8,054 bases of DNA, from the NCBI GenBank assembly GCA_045538015.1, contig JAZSQO010000034.1, positions 1 through 8,054 of the forward strand. The letters are read 5' to 3'. Below are positions 1 through 6,434 of the stretch, one piece after another (positions within the stretch are counted from its first letter, which is position 1; each line of letters opens with the position of its first letter). The translations under genes and the position numbers were made by a program. Source of the DNA: SIG598 sp045538015 (GTDB lineage Bacteria > Bacillota > Clostridia > Oscillospirales > Acutalibacteraceae). The notes under the pieces are model-generated. The model did not search any database. It saw only the letters and a list, made by a program, of their open reading frames with translations, and was not told where the DNA came from.

Positions 1-140
1 AAGCACGATCTTGCTTGCATCTTTTCCGCCATACTTTACAAAAATGCTCGCCAATACATAGAGTATTGCCTCCGCTTTTTGTTGCGTCTGACGAAAAATC
101 TGACTGCGCAATATCGCACTTAGAATTATGCGGTATTGCC
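1..140 (+). repeat. Structured 140-bp interspersed repeat, left copy
   Basis: This stretch matches the reverse complement of 7907-8046 over 140 bases with no gaps and ten mismatches, about 93% identity. It contains three inverted repeats: AAGCA/TGCTT at 1-5 and 12-16; GCCAATAC/GTATTGCC at 50-57 and 63-70 with one mismatched pair; and a 10-bp stem with one G.T pair at 108-117 and 130-139 around a 12-base loop. An open reading frame crosses it, but seven of the ten differences between copies change the amino acid, so it is not behaving as a protein gene. It may extend beyond the window edge on the left. It resembles a non-autonomous MITE/REP-like element or a structured RNA; which one cannot be told from two copies. 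Confidence 0.9.
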
Positions 141-177
141 CAAGAAAAAGAAGCCCGGCGGAGCAACCGTCTGTTGC

Positions 178-206
178 TTGCTTTACCCGCCAGCAGGCGG
201 TACAAT
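178..206 (+). promoter_or_regulatory. Sigma-A promoter of the XRE regulator with possible operator
   Basis: TTGCTT at 178-183 and TACAAT at 201-206 are separated by exactly 17 bases. The predicted transcription start falls close to 213, giving a very short leader. The inverted repeat CCGCC-agca-GGCGG (about 186-200) lies in the spacer, directly against the -10 box, which is a plausible position for autorepression by the XRE protein encoded downstream. A second small hairpin, AGCAAC/GTTGCT at 162-167 and 173-178, touches the -35 box. Binding is inferred, not shown. Confidence 0.55.
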
Positions 207-225
207 AAACCCGGAGGTGACGTCA

Positions 226-885
226 ATGGATACGAAAGATATAATCCTTGAGCTCAGAATGAAAAAGGGGCTGTCCCAGGATGAGCTGGCGGAAAGAGTG
301 TTTGTCACCCGTCAGGCGGTTTCCCGCTGGGAGAACGGCGAGACCATTCCAAATACAGAAACGCTGAAATTGCTGTCGGCGCTGTTTGATGTTTCCATCA
401 ATACTCTTCTCGGCTCGCCGCGGCAGATGGTGTGCCATTGCTGCGGAATGTCCCTTGACGATTCCACCACCAGCAAGGAACCCGACGGCCTCTTCAACGA
501 GGAATACTGCAAGTGGTGCTACAGCGAGGGCGAGTTCACGCTGGATTACTGGCAGAAATATTCCGAGCTTGGGGGAGAGGAAGGCTTTGAGGAGTTCAAA
601 AGGCGGCTGATCGAAGAGTTCAACGACCTGCGCGTTGAGGGTATGCCGAAGGTTGAGGAGCTGAACGTGCTTTCGGGCAGCTTTATCAATCTTGAGTATA
701 CCCTGCCCAACGGAGCGAAGGCGAAGCTTCTGGACGATAGCAGCACATACCTCGGGAACCAGCTGGCCTGCGAATTTGGCGGCAGCAGATGCTTCGGCAT
801 TGCGGCGAACATGGACTTTCTGCTTGTGTGTACCTACGAAAAGGAGGGCACCAATCCGGAGCTTGTCCTTTATAAAAAGCGATGA
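226..885 (+). CDS. XRE-family transcriptional regulator with zinc-ribbon segment
   Basis: A 219-residue predicted DNA-binding regulator. Residues 5-62 form a classic HTH_3/XRE helix-turn-helix, including LSQDELAERV at 16-25 and TRQAVSRWENG at 28-38. It is followed by a C-x2-C pair (Cys70, Cys73, in CHCCGMSL) and a second C-x2-C pair (Cys95, Cys98), which together look like the putative zinc-ribbon family Zn_ribbon_2. The C-terminal third (about 145-219) is beta-rich with no family I can name firmly; it could sense a ligand. The ATG at 226 is chosen because GGAGGTGA (213-220) lies five bases upstream; a longer frame from a TTG at 136 would start inside the repeat and lacks a ribosome site. The gene stands alone and converges on the VanZ/dehydrogenase pair. 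Its targets are unknown. Confidence 0.9.
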   Translation: MDTKDIILELRMKKGLSQDELAERVFVTRQAVSRWENGETIPNTETLKLLSALFDVSINTLLGSPRQMVCHCCGMSLDDSTTSKEPDGLFNEEYCKWCYSEGEFTLDYWQKYSELGGEEGFEEFKRRLIEEFNDLRVEGMPKVEELNVLSGSFINLEYTLPNGAKAKLLDDSSTYLGNQLACEFGGSRCFGIAANMDFLLVCTYEKEGTNPELVLYKKR

Positions 886-928
886 AAAAAGCCGGGCCGC
901 GTCATTGCGGCTCGGCTTGATGCTTTTT
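885..928. terminator. Bidirectional intrinsic terminator
   Basis: A 12-bp stem with one G.U pair (889-900 with 907-918, loop 901-906) has six A residues on its left and a five-T run (924-928) on its right. It therefore works as a terminator read from either side and separates the convergent XRE and VanZ genes. The XRE stop codon ends at its left edge and the VanZ stop codon (930-928) abuts its right edge. Confidence 0.88.
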
Positions 929-1404
929 CAGTTATCCTTCGGCTTTCTGACCCGGCGACCATAGGCAAACAGAGCTGACACCGCCAGCGCAGCCCAAAGC
1001 ACTCCGCAGAAGTCCAGCAGAGCGTCGGACACACAGCCGTGGCGGTCGGGAACAAAGGTCTGCAGCCACTCGTCCAGAGCGGCAGTGACGGCACCGCATA
1101 CCAGCGGCAGCCACACCATGCCCATGCGCCACGGAGCGGAGCGCCACGCCCGCGCGGTGACGGTCAGCGAGGCTCCCAGCAGGGAATATTCCGTGAAGTG
1201 AGCCAGCTTGCGCACGAAATGGTGGGAAAGGTCAAAGGGGGCGTGCAGGCTGTCGAGAAGGCCGTTGAGCCACTGGGTGACCAGCAGGCTCAGTTGGCCG
1301 GAGTCCTCTCCCTCGGCGGCGGAATTGCCGAAAATGAACGCAAGAAGCAGGACGGTGACCGCTGTGGACACCGTCCTGCCTGCTGTTTTGTTCAGTGGGC
1401 TCAC
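928..1404 (-). CDS. VanZ-like family membrane protein
   Basis: A 158-residue integral membrane protein of the VanZ-like family. The family is named for the teicoplanin-resistance gene vanZ, but most members, probably including this one, have no known role in resistance. Signatures seen are VRKLAHFTEYSLLG at 64-77 and LDEWLQTFVPDR at 110-121 followed by DALLDFCGV at 127-135, matching the family's conserved His/Glu and Asp-Glu-x-x-Gln blocks. Hydrophobic segments lie near 12-27, 68-84, 95-110 and 127-148. The start is a GTG overlapping the upstream dehydrogenase stop codon in the four bases GTGA, and there is no strong ribosome site of its own, so translation is probably coupled to that gene. 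It ends at the bidirectional terminator. A link to the dehydrogenase beyond co-expression is not evident. Confidence 0.88.
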   Translation of the reverse strand: MSPLNKTAGRTVSTAVTVLLLAFIFGNSAAEGEDSGQLSLLVTQWLNGLLDSLHAPFDLSHHFVRKLAHFTEYSLLGASLTVTARAWRSAPWRMGMVWLPLVCGAVTAALDEWLQTFVPDRHGCVSDALLDFCGVLWAALAVSALFAYGRRVRKPKDN

Positions 1405-2132
1405 TTGCCCATGGCGGCCTCGGCGGCCTGCTCAAGGGTCATGCTCTTGTATTCCTGAGCGCGGAAGATGCGGCCGCTCTTCTTGTCGTCGGCGAACACG
1501 CCCACAACCAGACCGGGCATGGCATCCTCGGGAGCGTTGGGAGCGTTGGGACCGCCGAGATCGGTGCGGCACCAGCCCGGATCGACCAGATTGATCATGA
1601 CATCGGTGCCCTCAACGGTGGTGCCCAGATCGGCGGTGACCTTGTCAAGGGCGGCCTTGCTGGCGGAGTATCCGGCCTGCTGAGGCTCCTTGTCGATGCC
1701 GCTGGTGGTGTTGACCACGCGGCCGAATCCACGCTCGATCATGGCCGGCATGAAGTGATAGCAGATCATCATGGGAGCGGTGGTGTTTATCATGAAGCTG
1801 ACGGTGTAGTCCTCGGCGGGAGTAGTCATGTACTCGGTGCGGTAGGCGATCTGCACGGCGGCGTTGTTGAGGATGATGTCCACGGGCACGCCCAGAGCGT
1901 CGATCTGAGCCAGCATGGAGTTTACCTGCTCGGGGCTGGAAAGCTCGGCGGCGACGGCGCGAACCTCAACGCCCATTTCCTTCATCTGCTCGGCCAGCTG
2001 AGCGGTGTGCTCAAGGCTGCGGCTGTGCAGAATAACGTTGCAGCCCTGCTCGGCAAGGCACAGAGCGGCCAGACGGCCAAGGCCACGGCTGGCGCCGGTG
2101 ACCAGAGCCCATTTTCCCTTGATATCAGTCAT
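1401..2132 (-). CDS. Short-chain dehydrogenase/reductase (SDR family)
   Basis: A 243-residue classical SDR, the usual length for the family, expected to be a cytosolic NAD(P)(H)-dependent oxidoreductase. The cofactor motif TGASRGLG is at 12-19, NNAA at 89-92, the active-site Asn at 116, Ser at 144, and the YSASK motif gives Tyr155 and Lys159. The PGWCRTDLGG segment near the C-terminal third fits the substrate loop. Arg38 after the second strand (HSRS) suggests NADP(H) over NAD(H). Substrate cannot be deduced; the general annotation of 3-oxoacyl-ACP-reductase-like is not justified without context. The ATG is preceded by GAGAGG (2149-2144) at a spacing of 11 bases. It is first in a two-gene unit with the VanZ-like gene and is transcribed divergently from trkA. 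Confidence 0.95.
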   Translation of the reverse strand: MTDIKGKWALVTGASRGLGRLAALCLAEQGCNVILHSRSLEHTAQLAEQMKEMGVEVRAVAAELSSPEQVNSMLAQIDALGVPVDIILNNAAVQIAYRTEYMTTPAEDYTVSFMINTTAPMMICYHFMPAMIERGFGRVVNTTSGIDKEPQQAGYSASKAALDKVTADLGTTVEGTDVMINLVDPGWCRTDLGGPNAPNAPEDAMPGLVVGVFADDKKSGRIFRAQEYKSMTLEQAAEAAMGK

Positions 2133-2180
2133 AGTTAATTTTTCCTCTCTTATCGGTTGGCAGAAGAAATCTGCGGCTTT

Positions 2181-2210
2181 ATTTTATCATTCCGGTGCGT
2201 TTGTTGTAAA
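2181..2210 (-). promoter_or_regulatory. Promoter of the dehydrogenase-VanZ unit
   Basis: On the minus strand TTTACA (2210-2205) and TAAAAT (2186-2181) are separated by 18 bases. The boxes sit about 50 bases upstream of the dehydrogenase start and face away from trkA. The -35 box departs from consensus at one position. Confidence 0.5.
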
Positions 2211-2244
2211 GCGATGTATATGCTATTTTTTGCGAATATGTGAC

Positions 2245-2260
2245 CTCTTTATTAAAAGAG
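2245..2260. promoter_or_regulatory. Small palindrome between divergent promoters
   Basis: CTCTTT-atta-AAAGAG is a perfect 6-bp inverted repeat lying between the dehydrogenase promoter and the trkA promoter. Its place suggests a possible operator acting on one or both units, but the sequence is simple and AT-rich and may be chance. Confidence 0.25.
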
Positions 2261-2271
2261 TGCTGTTGTCG

Positions 2272-2300
2272 TTGACACTTCCGGGCGGCCATTGTATACT
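2272..2300 (+). promoter_or_regulatory. Strong sigma-A promoter of trkA-trkH
   Basis: A consensus TTGACA (2272-2277) and TATACT (2295-2300) are separated by 17 bases, the best promoter match in the window. The predicted start near 2307 gives a leader of about 58 bases. No riboswitch-like fold (for example a c-di-AMP element, which often controls potassium transport genes) is apparent in that short leader. Confidence 0.75.
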
Positions 2301-2364
2301 TATCATAAATCCATGCTATATGTAAAATCAGCTTGATACAGCGATTTTTGGAGGCGAAAAGCAA

Positions 2365-3720
2365 GTGAATATTATCATTGCGGGATGCAGCAAGGGCGGC
2401 AGCGCGGTCATGCGCCAGCTGCTGGCCGAGGGACACACCGTTACGGTCATCGATCAGTCGCCGGCGGTCATCTCCCGTCTGGACGGCTATGACGCCATGC
2501 CGGTGCAGGGCAACTGTCTTATGACGGCGACCCTCGAGGCGGCGGGCATCCGTCAGGCCAATCTGCTCATATCCTTCACCGGCTCGGATGAGACCAATCT
2601 GCTGTGCTGCCTTGTGGCGCGCAAGCTCAACCCGAAGGTGCACACCATTCCCCGCATCCGTAACCCGGAGTACCTGAAGCTGTCCACCGATATGCGGGAG
2701 GAATTTGGCCTTTCCATGGCGGTCAACCCTTACCGTGACGCCGCCAAGGAAGTGTATATGCTCCTTCAGTTCCCCGGCTTTCTGCAGAGGGAGACCTTTG
2801 CCAAGGGCCGGGTGGAGATCGTGCAGCTGAGAGTCAAGGAGGGCTCCAGACTGTGCAGCGCGTCCATCAGCGATCTTTCCAATATTCTGGGCTTCAAGGT
2901 GCTGGTGTGCGCCGTGGTGCGCGACGGCGAGGCCTTTATCCCCAAGGGCGGCGGAGTGCTGCAGGCCGACGACAGCGTGTATGTCACCGCGCCTCACAAG
3001 GTACTCTCCCAGCTGATCCGCAAGCTGGGTATTCAGTCCAAGAAGATAAAGCATGTCATGCTCGTGGGCGGCGACCGCATCTGCCAGTATCTCATTCCCA
3101 GTCTGCTGGACGCGGGAATGTCGGTCAAGGTCATTGAGAACGACAAGGCCCGCAGCGACGAGCTCAACGGGATGTTCCCCGGGGCGACTATCATCAACGA
3201 TGACGGAGCGTCTCAGGATGTTCTCGACCGTGAAGGCTGCCGGGACATGGACGCCATCATCACCCTGACCGGTCTGGATGAGGTCAACATGATCGTTTCC
3301 ATGTACGCTATCGCTCAGGATGTGGACAAGGTCATCACCAAGATCAACCGCATCGAGTCGCCGGCTCTGCTCAACTGCCTGAATGTGGGCAGCATCGTCA
3401 ACTCGCCCCAGCTGAGCAGCATGAGCATAGCCCAGTATGCCCGGGCCATGCAGAAGAAATCCGGCGCGGCTCTGACCGTGCATCCCATTGCCGGCGGTCA
3501 GGTGGAGGCGGTGGAGTTCGTCATCGACGACGATTCAAAGTATGTCGGTCTGCCTCTGAAGAATATTCCCATCCGTCGGGAGCTGCTCATTTCCTGCATC
3601 ATGCACAAGGGTGAGACCACCATCGCCGACGGCGAATCGAAATTCCAGAAGGGCGATGTGGTCGTGGTGACCGCTCCGGCCAACGCCAACCTTCTTCAGT
3701 TCAATGATATTTTTGATTGA
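2365..3720 (+). CDS. trkA: Trk potassium uptake regulatory protein TrkA
   Basis: A 451-residue peripheral membrane protein that binds nucleotide and gates the TrkH potassium channel. Length and layout fit a TrkA with two tandem RCK units: Rossmann-like RCK_N at about 1-120 with RCK_C near 140-222, then a second RCK_N at about 229-350 and RCK_C near 365-451. The second-strand acidic residues expected for NAD(H) binding are present (Asp30 in VIDQS, Glu258 in VIEND). The glycine-rich loops are unusual: the first reads GCSKGG (7-12) and the second GGDRIC (235-240), each departing from the usual GxGxxG pattern. The start is a GTG ten bases after GGAGG (2350-2354). It is followed after 19 bases by trkH, forming an operon from the strong promoter upstream. 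Confidence 0.95.
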   Translation: MNIIIAGCSKGGSAVMRQLLAEGHTVTVIDQSPAVISRLDGYDAMPVQGNCLMTATLEAAGIRQANLLISFTGSDETNLLCCLVARKLNPKVHTIPRIRNPEYLKLSTDMREEFGLSMAVNPYRDAAKEVYMLLQFPGFLQRETFAKGRVEIVQLRVKEGSRLCSASISDLSNILGFKVLVCAVVRDGEAFIPKGGGVLQADDSVYVTAPHKVLSQLIRKLGIQSKKIKHVMLVGGDRICQYLIPSLLDAGMSVKVIENDKARSDELNGMFPGATIINDDGASQDVLDREGCRDMDAIITLTGLDEVNMIVSMYAIAQDVDKVITKINRIESPALLNCLNVGSIVNSPQLSSMSIAQYARAMQKKSGAALTVHPIAGGQVEAVEFVIDDDSKYVGLPLKNIPIRRELLISCIMHKGETTIADGESKFQKGDVVVVTAPANANLLQFNDIFD

Positions 3721-3739
3721 GCGGAGGGGTGGATAAGAA

Positions 3740-5209
3740 ATGAATATCAGGTTAGTGGGTCGTCTGGTGGCCATAGTGCTCATCATAGAGGCGGCCTTCA
3801 TGACGGTGCCCGTGCTCATTGGAGCCATTGACGGCGAGCGGAATGTGATGTTCAGCTTCGGCCTGACCATTGCCATCATCGCCGCGGTGTGCGCGCTGCT
3901 TCTGCTGATATGCCGGAGCAGGGACACCTCCGAACGGGGCTTTTACACTCAGGAGGGCTTTGTGACCACAGGACTTTCATGGCTGGCCATGTCCTTCTTC
4001 GGCTGCCTGCCCTTTGTAATAAGCGGCCAGATACCCAGCGTGATCGACGCGTGGTTTGAAACGGTGTCCGGCTTCACCACCACCGGGGCCAGCATACTGA
4101 CCGAGGTGGAGCCTCTTTCGAGAGGAATGCTCTACTGGCGCAGCTTTACCCACTGGCTGGGCGGCATGGGCGTGCTGGTGTTTATGATGGCCATTATCCC
4201 CGCCGCCAGCAAGAAGAAAAACTCCGACGTGTTTCTGCTCCGGGCGGAAAGTCCCGGCCCCACCGTGGATAAATTCACTCCCCATATGCGTTCCACGGCC
4301 ATGATCCTCTATGTGATCTACATTGCTCTGACCGTGGCCTGCGTGCTGTTTCTTCGTTTCCTGGGCGATATGCCGTGGTTCGACGCGGTGTGCACCGCCT
4401 ACGGCACCGCCGGTACCGGCGGCTTCGGCACCAAAAACGACAGCATCACTTCCTATTCGCCGGCCGCCCAGAACATCACAACGGTGTTCATGCTGCTGTT
4501 CGGCGTCAACTTCAATCTCTATTATCTGGCCGTGCTCGGCCGGCTGCGCGCCATCTTCAGGAACGAGGAATTCCGCGCATATCTGCTCATCTGGACGGGT
4601 GCCACCGCCATCGTGGTTGTCAACATCATGGATATGTTCGGCAGCTTTGCCGAGGCTCTGCGCCACGCGGCCTTCCAGACAAGCAGTATCATGACCACCA
4701 CCGGCTTCGGCACCACGGATTTTGAGCAGTGGCCGACTCTTTCCAAAACCGTGCTGCTTCTGCTCATGTGCATCGGCGCCAGCGCCGGCAGCACCGGCGG
4801 CGGAATGAAGGTGGCCCGCGTGCTGCTGCTGGGCAAGAGCCTGCGCCGCGGCGTGCGCCGGGCGCTGCATCCCAACCGTTCGGTCAGCGTCAGCATGGAC
4901 GGCACCGCCGTCAGCGACAGCACTCTTGACAACCTCAACGCCTATTTCGTGGCCTACGCCGCCATCATCGTGATGAGCATTCTGGCCATATCGGTGGACG
5001 GAAAAAGCATGACCACCAACATTTCGGCGGTGGTCGCCTGCTTCAACAACATCGGCCCGGGCTTTGAGGTGGTTGGAGCCACGGGAAATTACTCCTCCTT
5101 CAGCGTGTTTTCCAAGCTGGTGCTCAGCGCGGATATGCTGCTGGGCAGACTGGAGATATTCCCGCTGCTGGTCATGCTCAGCCGTTCCGCGTGGGACAGA
5201 AGGCTGTGA
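3740..5209 (+). CDS. trkH: Trk potassium uptake system membrane subunit TrkH
   Basis: A 489-residue potassium-translocating channel subunit of the TrkH/KtrB superfamily, with four repeated membrane-pore-membrane units. All four selectivity-filter loops are visible: TTTGAS from 113, AGTGGFG at 224-230, TTTGFG at 319-324 and NNIGPG at 436-441. The GASAGSTGGGMK segment before the loop RRALHPNRSV is typical of the family, as is MLLGRLEIFPLL near the C-terminus. Length is normal for TrkH. The ATG follows GGAGG (3723-3727), and the gene lies 19 bases after trkA, whose product is its cytosolic gating partner. The unit imports K+ coupled to the ion gradient, serving osmotic and pH balance. The operon closes at the hairpin that follows. 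Confidence 0.97.
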   Translation: MNIRLVGRLVAIVLIIEAAFMTVPVLIGAIDGERNVMFSFGLTIAIIAAVCALLLLICRSRDTSERGFYTQEGFVTTGLSWLAMSFFGCLPFVISGQIPSVIDAWFETVSGFTTTGASILTEVEPLSRGMLYWRSFTHWLGGMGVLVFMMAIIPAASKKKNSDVFLLRAESPGPTVDKFTPHMRSTAMILYVIYIALTVACVLFLRFLGDMPWFDAVCTAYGTAGTGGFGTKNDSITSYSPAAQNITTVFMLLFGVNFNLYYLAVLGRLRAIFRNEEFRAYLLIWTGATAIVVVNIMDMFGSFAEALRHAAFQTSSIMTTTGFGTTDFEQWPTLSKTVLLLLMCIGASAGSTGGGMKVARVLLLGKSLRRGVRRALHPNRSVSVSMDGTAVSDSTLDNLNAYFVAYAAIIVMSILAISVDGKSMTTNISAVVACFNNIGPGFEVVGATGNYSSFSVFSKLVLSADMLLGRLEIFPLLVMLSRSAWDRRL

Positions 5210-5235
5210 CGGCATAATAAGCAAAATAAAACCTG

Positions 5236-5272
5236 ACCGGAGACACCTGACAAAGAAGGTGTCTCCGGTTTT
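5236..5272 (+). terminator. Intrinsic terminator of trkA-trkH
   Basis: A perfect 13-bp stem (5236-5248 with 5257-5269), loop of eight bases, is followed by a short T run (TTTTCTGTT). It lies 27 bases after the trkH stop codon and marks the boundary between the housekeeping half and the accessory half of the window. Confidence 0.9.
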
Positions 5273-5335
5273 CTGTTCGGGGAAAAAGGCGATGCTTTCA
5301 GCCGCAGGCAGGTCTGATTTCCGCAAGTGGCGGCG

Positions 5336-5397
5336 AGTTGATTTATTGTGTCAATGGTGATACAATTTAATGAGAAGGGTTTTGCGGAGTATGGGAC
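5336..5397 (+). repeat. Imperfect direct repeat of the Rhs fragment start (decayed copy)
   Basis: This segment aligns with 6235-6298. Similarity is highest over the first 31 bases and continues weakly after a small net deletion. Read across that frameshift it gives LIYCVNGDTI then NEKGFAEYG, against LIYYINDVTIDNEEVLIEYG in the second copy. It may therefore be a shorter, more decayed Rhs remnant; the downstream half of the match is weak. Confidence 0.4.
5338..5366 (+). promoter_or_regulatory. Promoter of the membrane-anchored hypothetical gene
   Basis: TTGATT (5338-5343) and TACAAT (5361-5366) are 17 bases apart, and TG at 5358-5359 creates an extended -10. The predicted start near 5373 lies about 80 bases before the chosen start codon. 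The same 29-base arrangement recurs at 6237-6265 with 24 of 29 bases identical, where it overlaps an Rhs coding fragment. Confidence 0.55.
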
Positions 5398-5453
5398 AAT
5401 CAGTCAAGGAAATTGGATTCCACAGATCAACACGGAGGGGAATGGACTGTCTT

Positions 5454-6167
5454 ATGAAAATAATAGCGTTGTGCTGTGCGTTTTTATGCGTGGTCGTGGG
5501 CAATATTCAAGCGATAATGAGCGCACCGAAGGATATACAGCTAACGAGCGCTCTTTCTTCATCATCATTCCCGGACGAGAGCGTTGAAAGCGGCCCTGAG
5601 ATTTCCTTTGCCCGATCGACGGTTCAGTCGAAGAAGGATACAGTTTCGTGCTTTGCGGTTTCCGATGAAGGCCAGATCGCCTGCGCGTATAATAACTGGA
5701 TTATAGAAATATATGACAGCAATCTCCGCTTTCAATACGAACTTTCCTTTAACCACTCGGCTTCATACGCTATACTCTGGGAGAAAGAGAATTTGATTGT
5801 CCTTACAAGTCGTACGGACAAATTGATAGAGGTGGATCCATACGGAACAATTCTTCGTATCGAGTCCATGGATAGTACAGATGAACAGGAAGACACGTTT
5901 TATGAAAAAATAAGACAGATCAAAAGCCGCACCGAGCTTGAAAAAGATGGATATTTGTATTGTTTGCATAGATCGGATATCGTCTTTTCCGGCAATCGTA
6001 CAGTTTCGCTTACCCGTCAACCACTGCCCGACGGAGCGGCAGAAACAATTGCGTCCAGCACGGAAAAGGTCGTACCTCTTTCGGTGTCCGCGGCGGTTTT
6101 TATACTGCTTATCGCGTTGATAGGATATGATGTTGTCCGGGGCATAAATAGGCACGATAACGACTAA
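5454..6167 (+). CDS. Hypothetical membrane-anchored protein with propeller-like strands
   Basis: A 237-residue protein I cannot assign to a named family. Residues 3-16 are hydrophobic (signal-anchor or signal peptide) and about 207-227 form a second membrane segment followed by a short charged tail. The middle holds beta-strand units that look like propeller blades, e.g. FAVSDEGQIACAYNN, IIEIYDSNLRFQYELSF and LIEVDPYGTILRI. The central domain is probably extracytoplasmic if the N-terminal segment is an anchor, but topology is uncertain. I recall similar hypothetical proteins in gut Clostridia, without a function. The start is ambiguous: GGAGGGG (5434-5440) is very close to an ATG at 5442 and 13 bases from the ATG at 5454; the latter gives a cleaner MK-hydrophobic N-terminus. 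It sits between two Rhs-like remnants, so an immunity or surface role is conceivable but unproven. Confidence 0.72.
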   Translation: MKIIALCCAFLCVVVGNIQAIMSAPKDIQLTSALSSSSFPDESVESGPEISFARSTVQSKKDTVSCFAVSDEGQIACAYNNWIIEIYDSNLRFQYELSFNHSASYAILWEKENLIVLTSRTDKLIEVDPYGTILRIESMDSTDEQEDTFYEKIRQIKSRTELEKDGYLYCLHRSDIVFSGNRTVSLTRQPLPDGAAETIASSTEKVVPLSVSAAVFILLIALIGYDVVRGINRHDND

Positions 6168-6188
6168 CGGCAATGATGGAGAATCTGA

Positions 6189-6389
6189 CACCGGTTAAAA
6201 CATTCTTATCGGCAGTGCAGCTTCAAGGACTACAAGTTGATTTATTACATCAATGATGTTACAATCGACAACGAGGAGGTTCTTATAGAGTACGGTGTAG
6301 CCGGAACTGCGACCGGCACTTATGAATACGGATTACAGCGCCTTCTTGTTGAGTATGTCAACGAAGCCAAATGGAAAAGTATAAAATAG
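6189..6389 (+). pseudogene. Truncated Rhs/YD-repeat protein fragment
   Basis: An open frame without a credible start, bounded upstream by TGA at 6186-6188 and closed by TAG at 6387-6389. Its last 50 residues include YYINDVTIDNEEVLIEYG, GTATGTYEYG and LQRLLVEYVN, the cadence of Rhs/YD-repeat proteins near the end of the repeat domain (the YxYGxxR pattern). Rhs proteins are very large secreted or wall-associated polymorphic toxins with variable C-terminal toxin tips; only a short sliver is left here, with neither the repeat shell nor a toxin tip. It precedes the ankyrin gene by 45 bases. The family call rests on recognised pattern, not on a search. Confidence 0.6.
6237..6265 (+). promoter_or_regulatory. 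Promoter-like motif inside the Rhs fragment
   Basis: TTGATT (6237-6242) and TACAAT (6260-6265) are 17 bases apart, the same arrangement as at 5338-5366. It could drive the ankyrin gene 170 bases downstream. It also encodes LIYYINDVTI of the Rhs remnant, so its promoter likeness may be incidental. Confidence 0.35.
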
Positions 6390-6434
6390 TCAGGGCGTAA
6401 AGCTATTTGTGTTTTGGGAAAGGTAACAAATAGT

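Noticed and set aside
136..225. N-terminal extension of the XRE protein from a TTG codon
   Set aside because: The extension spans the repeat edge and the promoter; the ATG at 226 has an ideal ribosome site and begins the normal HTH.
15..251. Small protein starting within the left repeat, and its twin at 7700-8032
   Set aside because: Differences between the two repeat copies are mostly amino-acid changing, there is no ribosome site, and the frames continue into unrelated sequence overlapping real genes.
928..1404. VanZ-like gene as a glycopeptide-resistance determinant
   Set aside because: No vanA-type ligase, dehydrogenase or dipeptidase genes are nearby; the neighbouring dehydrogenase is an SDR, not a VanH-type enzyme.
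1395..2138. Long open frame antisense to the dehydrogenase
   Set aside because: It is a mirror frame caused by GC-rich third codon positions; the minus-strand frame has full SDR motifs and the antisense product is low-complexity Gly/Ala/His.
2307..2364. Possible riboswitch in the trkA leader
   Set aside because: The leader is only about 58 bases and shows no stable fold or conserved motif of a c-di-AMP or other known class.
2179..3483. 434-residue minus-strand frame opposite trkA
   Set aside because: Lies antisense to a clear TrkA, has His/Ala/Gly-rich composition with no domain, and would run through the divergent promoter region.
3977..5326. 449-residue minus-strand frame opposite trkH
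   Set aside because: Antisense shadow of TrkH, extends through the terminator hairpin and has no recognisable domain.
5348..5587. 79-residue frame at the start of the membrane-protein gene
   Set aside because: It overlaps the better frame, has no ribosome site and its predicted start lies within the promoter; only its first residues (NEKGFAEYG) are of interest as part of the decayed Rhs copy.
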